From Sporosarcina sp. P33 (lineage in GTDB: Bacteria; Bacillota; Bacilli; Bacillales_A; Planococcaceae), in contig NZ_CP015027.1 of the NCBI RefSeq assembly GCF_002077155.1, forward strand, positions 1,652,501 through 1,716,500: a stretch of 64,000 nt of DNA, read 5' to 3'. The position numbers and the translations under genes are program-made. Position 1 is the first letter of the stretch. Every line of letters begins with the position of its first letter. Below are positions 8,273 to 16,190 of this stretch, one piece after another. The notes beneath the pieces were generated by a model. The model ran no database searches and was not told where the DNA came from. It saw nothing but the letters and a program-made list of their open reading frames with translations.

Positions 8273-9463
8273 TTGAGTAGAGTTGTAGGAACGGTTGTCA
8301 GAGGATTGCGTTGTCCGATTATTAATGAAGGCGACAACATTGAACAGATTGTTGTGGACAGTGTATTAGAGGCTGCTAAAGTTGAAAATATTACATTTCA
8401 AGATAAAGATATCGTATCAATTACGGAATCAATTGTAGCGCGTGCACAAGGAAACTATGCAACGATCGATGATATTGCGAAAGATATCAAAGCAAAATTT
8501 GGTGACGATACAATCGGCGTCATCTTCCCTATTCTCAGCCGTAACCGTTTTGGAAACTGTTTGCGCGGGATTGCAAAAGGCGCGAAGAAAATTGTGTTAA
8601 TGCTCAGTTACCCATCCGACGAGGTCGGTAACCACCTGGTCGAAATGGATCGTTTGGACGAAAAGGGAGTCAATCCTTGGACAGACGTATTGACTGAAGC
8701 TGAATTCCGTGAACATTTTGGCGACAACAAACACCCGTTTACAGGTGTTGACTATATAGAATATTATAAATCATTGATGGATGAGTTTGGCATTGAGCAT
8801 GAAGTCATTTTCTCCAACAATGCAAAAACTATTTTGGATTATACAAAAACTGTGCTGACATGCGATATCCATTCACGTTTCAGATCGAAGCGGATTCTAA
8901 AAGCGAACGGCGCTGAAAAAGTTTACAGCCTTGATGATATTCTGGCCACATCCATTGACGGCAGCGGGTATAATGACCAATTCGGTTTACTGGGTGCAAA
9001 CAAAGCACAGGAAGACAGCATCAAACTGTTCCCTCACAGCTGCCAGCCTGTCGTTGACAACATTCAGAGAATGCTGAAAGAGGAAACAGGCAAGCACATC
9101 GAAGTGATGGTTTACGGAGATGGCGCGTTTAAAGATCCGGTCGGCAAGATTTGGGAGCTGGCGGATCCAGTCGTCTCCCCTGCTTACACAGACGGACTTG
9201 ACGGTATTCCGAATGAAATTAAATTAAAGTATTTGGCAGACAATGATTTTTCTGAATTGCGTGGAGAAGAGTTGAAAAAAGCAGTGACCGAATTTATCGA
9301 GAAGAAAGACACGGATTTAATGGGATCCATGGCTTCGCAAGGAACTACACCACGGAAGCTGACAGATTTAATCGGTTCATTATCCGACCTGACTTCCGGC
9401 AGCGGAGACAAAGGCACACCGATTGTCTTCATTCAAGGTTATTTTGATAATTACACAAATTAA
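8273..9463 (+). CDS. CofE-like coenzyme F420-0:L-glutamate ligase family protein
   Basis: The 396-aa protein begins at TTG 8273 after AAGGAG. Its N-terminal half matches the F420 gamma-glutamyl ligase family: a start region with RCPIINEGD, then DIVSITESIVARAQGNY resembling the CofE nucleotide-binding segment, and a Gly/Asp-rich middle. Archaeal and actinobacterial CofE add glutamate to F420-0. No other F420 gene is visible here and most Bacillales lack F420, so the substrate is probably different. The regulation is likely by the divergent LysR protein. Confidence 0.75.
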   Translation: MSRVVGTVVRGLRCPIINEGDNIEQIVVDSVLEAAKVENITFQDKDIVSITESIVARAQGNYATIDDIAKDIKAKFGDDTIGVIFPILSRNRFGNCLRGIAKGAKKIVLMLSYPSDEVGNHLVEMDRLDEKGVNPWTDVLTEAEFREHFGDNKHPFTGVDYIEYYKSLMDEFGIEHEVIFSNNAKTILDYTKTVLTCDIHSRFRSKRILKANGAEKVYSLDDILATSIDGSGYNDQFGLLGANKAQEDSIKLFPHSCQPVVDNIQRMLKEETGKHIEVMVYGDGAFKDPVGKIWELADPVVSPAYTDGLDGIPNEIKLKYLADNDFSELRGEELKKAVTEFIEKKDTDLMGSMASQGTTPRKLTDLIGSLSDLTSGSGDKGTPIVFIQGYFDNYTN

Positions 9464-9466
9464 TCC

Positions 9467-9503
9467 AAAGCACCTGTGAGAATTCTCACAGGTGCTTTTT
9501 TAT
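9467..9503 (+). terminator. Terminator of the CofE-like gene
   Basis: AAAGCACCTGTGAG and CTCACAGGTGCTTT form a near-perfect stem with a 4-nt loop, followed by a T-run. Confidence 0.92.
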
Positions 9504-9589
9504 TTCTTCTATTTGTCGTATTAGCCTTCTCATTTTCTATGCTACAATGATAATAAATTAGAAATTACAGCCGGAAAGGACTTGATTCT

Positions 9590-10399
9590 ATGACACTGGA
9601 TATTATAAAAAGAAACGCTGTACGAATAACAGGTACAGGACAAGAAACAATAGTTTTTGCGCATGGTTTCGGCTGTGATCAAACCGTATGGAATCGCCTG
9701 ATACCTGCTTTTGAAAAACAGTACCGCGTCATAACATTTGATTATGTTGGATCCGGTCAGAGTGACAAGTCGGCTTATACGGCGGAACGGTACGAAACTT
9801 TGAGCGGCTATGCACAAGATGTAATTGAAATATGTGACGCGCTGAACTTGAAAGATATTTTATATGTTGGCCACTCTGTCAGCGGAATGATCGGCGTATT
9901 GGCATCTATTGAAAGACCTGATCTGATGAGCAAACTGATAATGATCGGCCCGTCTCCGCATTATTTAAATGAGCCTGATTATTATGGCGGCTTTGAACGC
10001 GAGGATATAGATGAGCTGCTTGATATGATGGAGATGAACTACAAGGAATTCACAAAATACTTAGCCCCAATCGCCATGAAAAACGAAGATCGGCCACATC
10101 TCTCTGCAGAATTCGAATCCATGCTATATACAAATAACCCTGGAATTGCGCGCCGCTTTGCAGAAGCTACATTCATGTCTGATGTTCGTGAAGAGCTGTC
10201 CAAAGTCACGGTGAGAACACTTATTTTGCAGCCCACCGAAGATTCAATTGTTCCGCTCGAAGTCGGAGAATACATCCAGCAGCGCATTCCAAACAGTGAA
10301 TTAGTCGTTATGCAGGCGAAAGGCCATAACCCTCACATCAGTCATCCAGAAGAAACCATTCGAGATATTAAGCGGTTTATTGAAGACGGGAGCGCATAA
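9590..10399 (+). CDS. rsbQ: RsbQ-type alpha/beta hydrolase (energy-stress sensor partner)
   Basis: The 269-aa protein has the alpha/beta-hydrolase triad Ser96 (GHSVSG), Asp218 (TEDSIVP) and His246 (KGHNPH), matching RsbQ in length and spacing. In B. subtilis, RsbQ is required for the PAS-bearing phosphatase RsbP to activate sigma B. It is thought to supply or sense a small molecule for the PAS domain. Here the next gene, 3 nt downstream, is a PAS-GGDEF protein rather than a phosphatase, so the output is probably c-di-GMP. Confidence 0.9.
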   Translation: MTLDIIKRNAVRITGTGQETIVFAHGFGCDQTVWNRLIPAFEKQYRVITFDYVGSGQSDKSAYTAERYETLSGYAQDVIEICDALNLKDILYVGHSVSGMIGVLASIERPDLMSKLIMIGPSPHYLNEPDYYGGFEREDIDELLDMMEMNYKEFTKYLAPIAMKNEDRPHLSAEFESMLYTNNPGIARRFAEATFMSDVREELSKVTVRTLILQPTEDSIVPLEVGEYIQQRIPNSELVVMQAKGHNPHISHPEETIRDIKRFIEDGSA

Positions 10400-10402
10400 A
10401 CG

Positions 10403-11347
10403 ATGGATGAACGGTTGAACTTATTGCCCTGCGGGTATTTTGTCTTAACGAGTGACTGGGAATTCACCGAAATGAATAAGACTATGCGGGATATATTGCA
10501 TATAGAGGAGATGCCGCGGCATATGCATGACGTTCTGACAGTCCCTTCAAGAATCTACTTTCAAACGTATTTTGTGCCTTCCATAGCCGTGCATAATCAA
10601 GTCAGCGAAATGTATCTGAATTTCAAAGTTCAAAATCGCGCGCTTCCTGTCCTGATGAACGTCAATAAACGCAACGGGCAATATGAAGGCATCATTGTTC
10701 AAATCAAAGTACGGGATGAGTATGAGAATCAACTGATGAAATCTAAAAAAGAAGCTGAGCAAATTCAGCAGCAGACAGACAAAGCGTATAATAAACTGCT
10801 CACACTATTGCAGGAAGTAGAACATAAACAGCGGCAATTACTGGATCTGAACAGTGAACTTGAAGAATTAGCAACACGCGATGAATTGACAGGACTCTAT
10901 AACCGGCGTGCTTTCCACAGAAATCTGGATACGGTGATCGGCCGTGCTGAACTATTCAAGCCGCGTACGTTTTCCTTGCTGCTTTTTGATATCGATCATT
11001 TCAAAAAAGTAAACGATACGTATGGGCATCAAACCGGCGATGAAGTATTAAAAGAACTTGCCCGAAAATTGGAAGAGCAGATTGATGCGCCAAATATAAC
11101 AGCACGTGTGGGCGGTGAAGAATTTGCCGTCATCTTTGATGACCCTGATCATGTTAGAAACTGCAGAAAAGCTGAAAAGCTCCGCCTGCACTTAGAAGAA
11201 TCTGAGTGGATTAGTGTTCCGGTCACTGTCAGCATGGGCATCACGGAGTTTCAGGACGGCGATCAGGCCGGCCATATTTTTGTCCGTGCTGACACTGCTC
11301 TGTATACTTCGAAACGTAATGGCAGAAACCAATTGACCTGTATATAA
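10403..11347 (+). CDS. PAS-coiled-coil-GGDEF diguanylate cyclase partnered with RsbQ
   Basis: The 314-aa soluble protein contains an N-terminal PAS domain (about 5-105), a coiled coil (about 105-155) and a GGDEF domain (about 155-314). The active-site loop is GGEEF at 237-241 with FDIDHFKKVND upstream, so it should make c-di-GMP. The position of the product-inhibition I-site (RxxD, five residues before GGEEF) reads DAPN, so feedback inhibition is probably absent. It is coupled to rsbQ. Confidence 0.9.
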   Translation: MDERLNLLPCGYFVLTSDWEFTEMNKTMRDILHIEEMPRHMHDVLTVPSRIYFQTYFVPSIAVHNQVSEMYLNFKVQNRALPVLMNVNKRNGQYEGIIVQIKVRDEYENQLMKSKKEAEQIQQQTDKAYNKLLTLLQEVEHKQRQLLDLNSELEELATRDELTGLYNRRAFHRNLDTVIGRAELFKPRTFSLLLFDIDHFKKVNDTYGHQTGDEVLKELARKLEEQIDAPNITARVGGEEFAVIFDDPDHVRNCRKAEKLRLHLEESEWISVPVTVSMGITEFQDGDQAGHIFVRADTALYTSKRNGRNQLTCI

Positions 11348-11377
11348 AAGACACTGCGAAGGCGCAGTGTCTTTTAT
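11346..11377. terminator. Bidirectional terminator between the GGDEF and MFS genes
   Basis: AAAAGACACTGC pairs with GCAGTGTCTTTT around a tight loop. Convergent genes flank it. Confidence 0.88.
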
Positions 11378-11388
11378 GAATCAATCAT

Positions 11389-12573
11389 TCAGTTAGCTGC
11401 CGGCTTTTGCCGCTTACGCCCAAACAGCATATACAGGGCAAGTGCAGCGAGTACAACGAACATTAAGACCACATATAATTGCTGGTAACCGATGACCGGC
11501 ACGAGTAAACCTAGTACATAAGGTCCAAAACCGAATCCGAAATCCAAAAATATGAAAAAAGTAGATGTCGCTACACCGAGACGCTCAGGTTTCACACCTT
11601 GCAAAGCAATGGCTTGTGCGCAGGACTGAAAATTACCGAAACCAAGTCCAAGAACAGCGCCGGAAAGAAGTAACATCCATCCTGCGTGTGCACTGCTCAG
11701 CAGCAGCAGCCCTCCTGCAAACAGCAATAACGAGGGATAGACGACAAAGTTATTGCCTTTGATATCCAACAGGCGTCCTGTATACGGTCTGGAAAGCAAT
11801 ACGGCAATTGCATACACTAAAAAGAAGAAACTGGCGGCACTTACCAAATTGATTTCATCTGCGTAAAATGAAATAAACGACAATACACCTGAATAAGCCA
11901 TTGCAGCCAATAGGGTGATAAATGCGATCGGTAATGCACGTTTTTCTAATAAATCATGACTCTTGCGCTTTTCTTCTGTCTGGCGCACATTTTTCTTAGG
12001 CGTAACTTCAGGCGCTTTTTCAACAAAGAAGTACATTGCTGCACAGCATACGCTAAGAGCCAGACAAAACATAAATAACACAGTAAATTCATAATGCTGA
12101 CTGAGGTAGATCCCGAAAAATGGACCGATTGCGGTCGCCAGGACTGAACTTAAACTAAAATAACCAATCCCTTCCCCGCGGCGTGAAGGCGGCAGCATTT
12201 GCGCCACCATCGTGCCTGTCGCGGTAGAAGATATCCCGAGTCCGATGCCGTGAAAGAATCTGTTAGCCATCAAAAGCGGCAAGTTTACAGCGCCAAAGTA
12301 AAAGACTGACGCTAAAACAGTGACTGTCAGCCCGATCAGTAAAATTTTCCTGCTGCCGACTTTTTCAATGAACCCGCCGATTGCTAGACGTGCAATGAGG
12401 GTTCCGATAATGAATATACCCGATACAAGTCCCGCAACACTGGTGGATACGCCATACTCTTCCGCCGCAAAAGGTGCGATGGTGACGATGAGCAAGTACA
12501 TGACTAGCATCAAAAAGAAGTTGATGACTGATATAACAATAAAGTCTTTTGTCCAAATTTTTTTATTTTCCAT
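11389..12573 (-). CDS. MFS transporter
   Basis: This major-facilitator protein of about 394 aa has twelve predicted hydrophobic segments and the motif-A-like GGFIEKVGSRK after helix 2. I prefer ATG at 12573 (MENKKIW); a GTG at 12585 abutting the marR stop is possible. Its position directly downstream of a MarR gene suggests a regulator/efflux pair for a toxic compound. The substrate is unknown. Confidence 0.85.
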   Translation of the reverse strand: MENKKIWTKDFIVISVINFFLMLVMYLLIVTIAPFAAEEYGVSTSVAGLVSGIFIIGTLIARLAIGGFIEKVGSRKILLIGLTVTVLASVFYFGAVNLPLLMANRFFHGIGLGISSTATGTMVAQMLPPSRRGEGIGYFSLSSVLATAIGPFFGIYLSQHYEFTVLFMFCLALSVCCAAMYFFVEKAPEVTPKKNVRQTEEKRKSHDLLEKRALPIAFITLLAAMAYSGVLSFISFYADEINLVSAASFFFLVYAIAVLLSRPYTGRLLDIKGNNFVVYPSLLLFAGGLLLLSSAHAGWMLLLSGAVLGLGFGNFQSCAQAIALQGVKPERLGVATSTFFIFLDFGFGFGPYVLGLLVPVIGYQQLYVVLMFVVLAALALYMLFGRKRQKPAAN

Positions 12574-12585
12574 TTTATCACTCAC

Positions 12586-13005
12586 TTATTTATGTAAATT
12601 TTTATTAGCTATCTCCAAAATTCGGAGCCCCGCTTCTATATCTTCAGGTGCAGCACCTTCAAGTAATTCTTCATAAAATAGTTCCAGGTCAGACATAACA
12701 GCTGCCACTACACGTTGTCCGCGATCCGTTACGCCAATCCATTTTTCTCTTCGGTCGGTGCCCGGACGAATACTGACTAAATCCATTTCCAATAAACGCT
12801 GGATAACTTTAGTTACACTCGGCTTTTCAATTTGCCTGCGGGCAGCGATTTCAGCTGATGTCATCTCCCCTTCAAGCCATAATAATTTTAGTATTCCCCA
12901 TTGTGAGTGGAATAATTGATACGGAGCAAGTAATGTATTCAATCGATTCAGCACAGGACGATAATAGTGAAAGTACCCCGTAAAAAACTGCTGTGATGGT
13001 TTCAT
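12586..13005 (-). CDS. MarR-family transcriptional regulator
   Basis: The 139-aa protein has a winged helix with MTSAEIAARRQIEKPSVTKVIQRL and a wing with RPGTDRREKWIGVT, typical of MarR. It abuts the MFS gene and probably represses this two-gene operon until a ligand binds. A palindrome just upstream is a candidate operator. Confidence 0.9.
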   Translation of the reverse strand: MKPSQQFFTGYFHYYRPVLNRLNTLLAPYQLFHSQWGILKLLWLEGEMTSAEIAARRQIEKPSVTKVIQRLLEMDLVSIRPGTDRREKWIGVTDRGQRVVAAVMSDLELFYEELLEGAAPEDIEAGLRILEIANKNLHK

Positions 13006-13024
13006 TTTCTACACCTCTAATTGG

Positions 13025-13041
13025 TTAGTAAGGTTAACTAA
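13025..13041. promoter_or_regulatory. Candidate MarR operator
   Basis: TTAGT-N7-ACTAA is a 17-bp inverted repeat about 20 nt upstream of the marR start, a typical autoregulatory position. Evidence is symmetry and location only. Confidence 0.45.
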
Positions 13042-13188
13042 TTTCGTTTCTAATTGTATTACGCATCCAACAGAAAGTAAAGTAATACGATGAGCAGATA
13101 TACAACTTATTTTTCAGCATATGATATGATGAAATAATAGCGCTGCATCACGATATCCTGCTGATATAATCAGAAAATTAACGGGAGA

Positions 13189-14421
13189 GTGGACCCTATT
13201 TGGAATAAATATAAGAGCACGCCGTTTGTTGCTAAAATCACGATTGGATTTATTGCCGGAACGTTACTCGGCATCTTCTTTAATGAGTATACTGCTTTCC
13301 TTAAGCCATTCGGCACATTATTACTAAATTTACTAAGCCTGGTCGCCATCCCTGTCATTTTCTTGACTGTCGTTTTGGCGGTTAACCAAATGAATCTGGC
13401 TCAGCTCGGAAAAATGGGGGGCAAATTACTTCTGTATTATGCCGCAACAACTGCCGCAGCCGTATTGATAGGCCTTTCATTGGCACTGTGGCTGAAACCA
13501 GGGAGACATTTAACACTGCCGACGGACGCAGTCGTGGAACCTCCCCATGCACCGGGATTTTCGGAAATCTTATTGCAGATTGTGCCTAAGAATATATTTG
13601 AAGCTTTTACAGCCGGTGATTTGATGGCAATTTTATTCGTTGCAGTTATTATCGGCATGGCCATTTCTTCAATGAAATTCTCTAAAGAAACTAAACTTGT
13701 GGAGATGGGAAATTTACTTGACCGTTTCTTCAACGCATTGAATACAATGTTTTATAAAATTTTGGATGGTGTATTGTTGTATGCACCAATCGGTATTTTC
13801 GCAATCAGTGCGACTGCTTTCGGTGAGCAGGGATGGGACACATTCCTCGGATTGCTGTCATTCGTGGGGGTATTCTATCTGGGGGTATTGATACTTTGGC
13901 TGTTCGTGTACAGCGGTTTCCTGAAACTGTTTGGCAATCCCGTCCTGCCTTTCTATCGCAATACGAAAGATGCCTACACTACGGCCTTTTTCACTTCCAG
14001 CAGTATTGCCACTCTGCCGATCGCGATTGAATCTGCCAAAAAAGCGGGTGTCTCTGAGAATACAGCGAACTTCGCTTTACCGCTCGGTGCGGTCTTCAAT
14101 TCTGACGGCGGTGCTCTGCGGATGGGTATTTCACTGGTTTTCGCCGCAAACATCACAAACCTGAATCTTTCCGCGGCCGATTTCATCGTCATCATTGCGA
14201 TCGGGACATTACTCTCTATCGGTACGGCGGGTGTTCCTGCGGCAGGGCTGGTTACATTATCCGCCGTGCTGACAATGTTTGGCCTTCCGCTCGAGATTGT
14301 GGCATTGATTGCAGGAGTGGATGCATTAATCGGGATGGCAGGTACGGCTTCTAATGTGATGGGAGATATCGTCGGGGCCGCTGTCGTAGATAAAAAACAT
14401 CCAAGAAAAAAATTTGCATAA
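13189..14421 (+). CDS. Dicarboxylate/amino acid:cation symporter (DAACS/SDF family)
   Basis: The roughly 410-aa membrane protein carries the family hallmarks: the serine-rich re-entrant loop TSSSIATLPI, then NFALPLGAVFNSDGGAL, and the C-terminal GTAGVPAAG and GVDALIGMAGTASNVMGD motifs. It imports glutamate, aspartate or C4-dicarboxylates with Na+ or H+. The start is uncertain: GTG at 13189 lies very close to GGGAG, and a non-standard start a few codons later is possible. TATAAT at about 13165 may be its -10. Its terminator has been invaded by an IS. Confidence 0.87.
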   Translation: MDPIWNKYKSTPFVAKITIGFIAGTLLGIFFNEYTAFLKPFGTLLLNLLSLVAIPVIFLTVVLAVNQMNLAQLGKMGGKLLLYYAATTAAAVLIGLSLALWLKPGRHLTLPTDAVVEPPHAPGFSEILLQIVPKNIFEAFTAGDLMAILFVAVIIGMAISSMKFSKETKLVEMGNLLDRFFNALNTMFYKILDGVLLYAPIGIFAISATAFGEQGWDTFLGLLSFVGVFYLGVLILWLFVYSGFLKLFGNPVLPFYRNTKDAYTTAFFTSSSIATLPIAIESAKKAGVSENTANFALPLGAVFNSDGGALRMGISLVFAANITNLNLSAADFIVIIAIGTLLSIGTAGVPAAGLVTLSAVLTMFGLPLEIVALIAGVDALIGMAGTASNVMGDIVGAAVVDKKHPRKKFA

Positions 14422-14426
14422 CAAAA

Positions 14427-14448
14427 AGCCAAACTCCGGAGTTTGGCT
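14427..14448. repeat. Left copy of a 22-bp perfect palindrome: symporter terminator stem and IS target duplication
   Basis: This 22-bp perfect palindrome (AGCCAAACTCC plus its complement) is preceded by a run of five A and lies 5 nt after the symporter stop. An identical copy at 16159-16180 flanks the other IS end and is followed by a T-run. Before insertion, the two halves formed one ordinary bidirectional terminator. Confidence 0.88.
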
Positions 14449-14450
14449 CA

Positions 14451-14498
14451 GACTGTAGACAAACTCCGGAAATTTGGGGTTTGCCTACAGTCTTTTTT
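14451..14498 (+). terminator. Terminator built into the left IS end
   Basis: GACTGTAG (14451-14458) pairs with CTACAGTC (14485-14492), with AAAC/GTTT also pairing inside, followed by TTTTTT. It should stop symporter read-through from entering the transposase gene. Confidence 0.72.
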
Positions 14499-14527
14499 CT
14501 TTTACAATAGAGTAAACGCCAGGAAAA

Positions 14528-14654
14528 GTTGATTTCCGCTGCGGATGGACGCTTTCCGCGGGCACGGCCTCAGCCGCTTCCCTCGCTACGCTCAGTCCAG
14601 GGTCTTCGGCTCGTGCTGTTCCCGCAGGAGTCGCCATCCTCCGCTCCAATCAAC
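14528..14654. repeat. 127-bp imperfect palindrome upstream of the transposase
   Basis: The ends GTTGATTTCCGCTGCGGATGG and the complement of the far end (GTTGATTGGAGCGGAGGATGG) match at most positions, and the GC-rich interior is also partly self-complementary. It resembles multicopy palindromic intergenic repeats of Bacillales. It could fold in the transposase mRNA leader and limit expression. Family assignment is from memory, not a search. Confidence 0.55.
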
Positions 14655-14690
14655 TGGATACCTGTTGAACATTTATTTGAGGTGATGGAC

Positions 14691-16049
14691 ATGATGACGA
14701 AGAACCAGATTAATGAACGCGAACAGTTGGAGATGCTCACGATTGAGCAGTTGGTGCCGCAAGATCATTTAGTGCGGAAACTGGACGCGACAATCGACTT
14801 TTCGTTTATCTATCCACTCGTCGAGGATTTGTATTCACCCATCGGTCGTCCCAGTATCGATCCTGTGGTCTTAATCAAGATGACATTCATCCAATATACC
14901 TTCGGCATCCGCTCCATGCGGCAGACCATTAAAGAAATCGAAACGAACGTGGCATACCGCTGGTTCCTTGGCTTTGGTTTTCATACCGAAGTTCCCCATT
15001 TCTCCACGTTCGGAAAAAACTATATTCGCCGATTCGCAGAGACGGATTTGTTTGAACAGATTTTCTACCGGGTCTTGAAAGAAGTAGCTGATAGAGGGTT
15101 ATTGAGCCCCGACCACGTCTTCATCGATTCTACTCACGTAAAGGCAAGCGCAAATAAGCGGAAGTTCCAAAAGAAAGTCGTTCGGAAAGAGACCAAAGCG
15201 TATGAAAAGAAACTGCAGGAAGAATTGAATATCGACCGCGTGGAAAATGGGAAGAAGCCATTTCCGCCGGAGAAGTTTGAGAAGGAAGAGTACAAGGAGA
15301 TCAAGGAATCCACGACGGACCCGGAAAGCGGCTACTATGTAAAAGATGAACGGACCAAGCAATTCGCTTATTCCTTCCATGCAGCTACAGACGAGAAAGG
15401 ATTTGTGCTGGCAAACATCGTGACGCCAGGTAATATCCACGATAGTCAGCTGCTTGAGCCATTGGTAGAAAAAATTATTGATCAAGTCGGAAGACCGGTT
15501 GCCGTTGCTGCCGACGCTGCCTACAAGACACCAGCTATCGCGAATTACCTGTTGGAAAATCAGATGCTTCCCGTTCTTCCGTACAAGCGGCCAATGACGA
15601 AGAAAGAGTTCTTCAAGAAAAGTGAGTACGTCTATGATGAATACCATGATTGCTATCTCTGTCCGGAAGGGCAGATCTTGAACTACCGCACCACCACGAA
15701 AGAAGGGTATCGACAGTATGCCTCTGAACCTGCCATCTGTGCAGCCTGCCCGGTCATCGACCAGTGTACGCACAGTCAGAATCGTCAGAAGATGATCCAG
15801 CGACACATCTGGCAAGACCACTTGGATATAGCGGAAGATTTAAGGCATCATCATGAAATCAAAGAAATCTACGGCAAGCGTAAAGAAACGATCGAGCGTG
15901 TATTTGCGGATGCCAAAGAAAAGCATGGCATGCGATGGACTACCCAACGAGGGTTGAAAAAATTGTCCATGCAGGCGATGCTAACTTTTGCTGCCATGAA
16001 TTTGAAGAAGTTGGCCAATTGGACATGGAATACGCCAATCACGGCGTAG
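14691..16049 (+). CDS. IS1182-family transposase
   Basis: The 452-aa product starts at ATG 14691, preceded by GAGGTG at 14679-14684. The open frame extends upstream through the GC-rich palindrome, but that part lacks coding character. DDE candidates are the Asp in HVFIDSTHVKAS, the Asp in VAADAAYKTPA and the Glu in KETIERVFADAKEKHG. Cys pairs (CYLCPEG, CAACPVIDQC) form the zinc-like insertion common in this family. It appears full length. Confidence 0.93.
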   Translation: MMTKNQINEREQLEMLTIEQLVPQDHLVRKLDATIDFSFIYPLVEDLYSPIGRPSIDPVVLIKMTFIQYTFGIRSMRQTIKEIETNVAYRWFLGFGFHTEVPHFSTFGKNYIRRFAETDLFEQIFYRVLKEVADRGLLSPDHVFIDSTHVKASANKRKFQKKVVRKETKAYEKKLQEELNIDRVENGKKPFPPEKFEKEEYKEIKESTTDPESGYYVKDERTKQFAYSFHAATDEKGFVLANIVTPGNIHDSQLLEPLVEKIIDQVGRPVAVAADAAYKTPAIANYLLENQMLPVLPYKRPMTKKEFFKKSEYVYDEYHDCYLCPEGQILNYRTTTKEGYRQYASEPAICAACPVIDQCTHSQNRQKMIQRHIWQDHLDIAEDLRHHHEIKEIYGKRKETIERVFADAKEKHGMRWTTQRGLKKLSMQAMLTFAAMNLKKLANWTWNTPITA

Positions 16050-16109
16050 ACCAGAGGAGTATCCGAGCCCAAATCGGGATTATTTCTCTGATTTTAGTGC
16101 CAAAATGGA

Positions 16110-16146
16110 AAAAGGGTTGGAAATCGTGACGATTTCCAACCCTTTT
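16110..16146. terminator. Terminator hairpin inside the right IS end
   Basis: A perfect 17-bp stem (AAAAGGGTTGGAAATCG and complement) with a 3-nt loop lies between the transposase stop and the right inverted repeat. It would insulate flanking genes from transposase transcription. Confidence 0.75.
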
Positions 16147-16158
16147 GTCTACAGTCTG

Positions 16159-16186
16159 AGCCAAACTCCGGAGTTTGGCTTTTTTA
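16159..16186. terminator. Right copy of the duplicated palindrome with T-run
   Basis: The 22-bp palindrome (16159-16180), identical to 14427-14448, is followed by six T. On the plus strand it is a complete stem with T-tract. On the minus strand it lies immediately after the SLH-esterase stop, but the T-run expected for that direction was separated by the IS insertion. Confidence 0.75.
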
Positions 16187-16190
16187 TTTA

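Larger units (their letters stand above)
14449..16158 (+). mobile_element. IS1182-family insertion sequence (1710 bp)
   Basis: Both ends carry the identical 15-bp inverted repeat CAGACTGTAGACAAA (14449-14463 and 16144-16158). The element encodes one DDE transposase and is bordered by a duplicated 22-bp palindrome. Each end contains its own hairpin. It sits between the convergent symporter and SLH-esterase genes without breaking either. It looks intact and potentially active. Confidence 0.9.

Noticed and set aside
14529..14690. N-terminal extension of the transposase
   Set aside because: The extension is translated palindrome, and the ribosome site at 14679-14684 fits ATG 14691.
15099..15821. 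240-aa open frame antisense to the IS1182 transposase
   Set aside because: No ribosome site, Leu/Phe-rich shadow translation, and lies fully inside the well-supported transposase.
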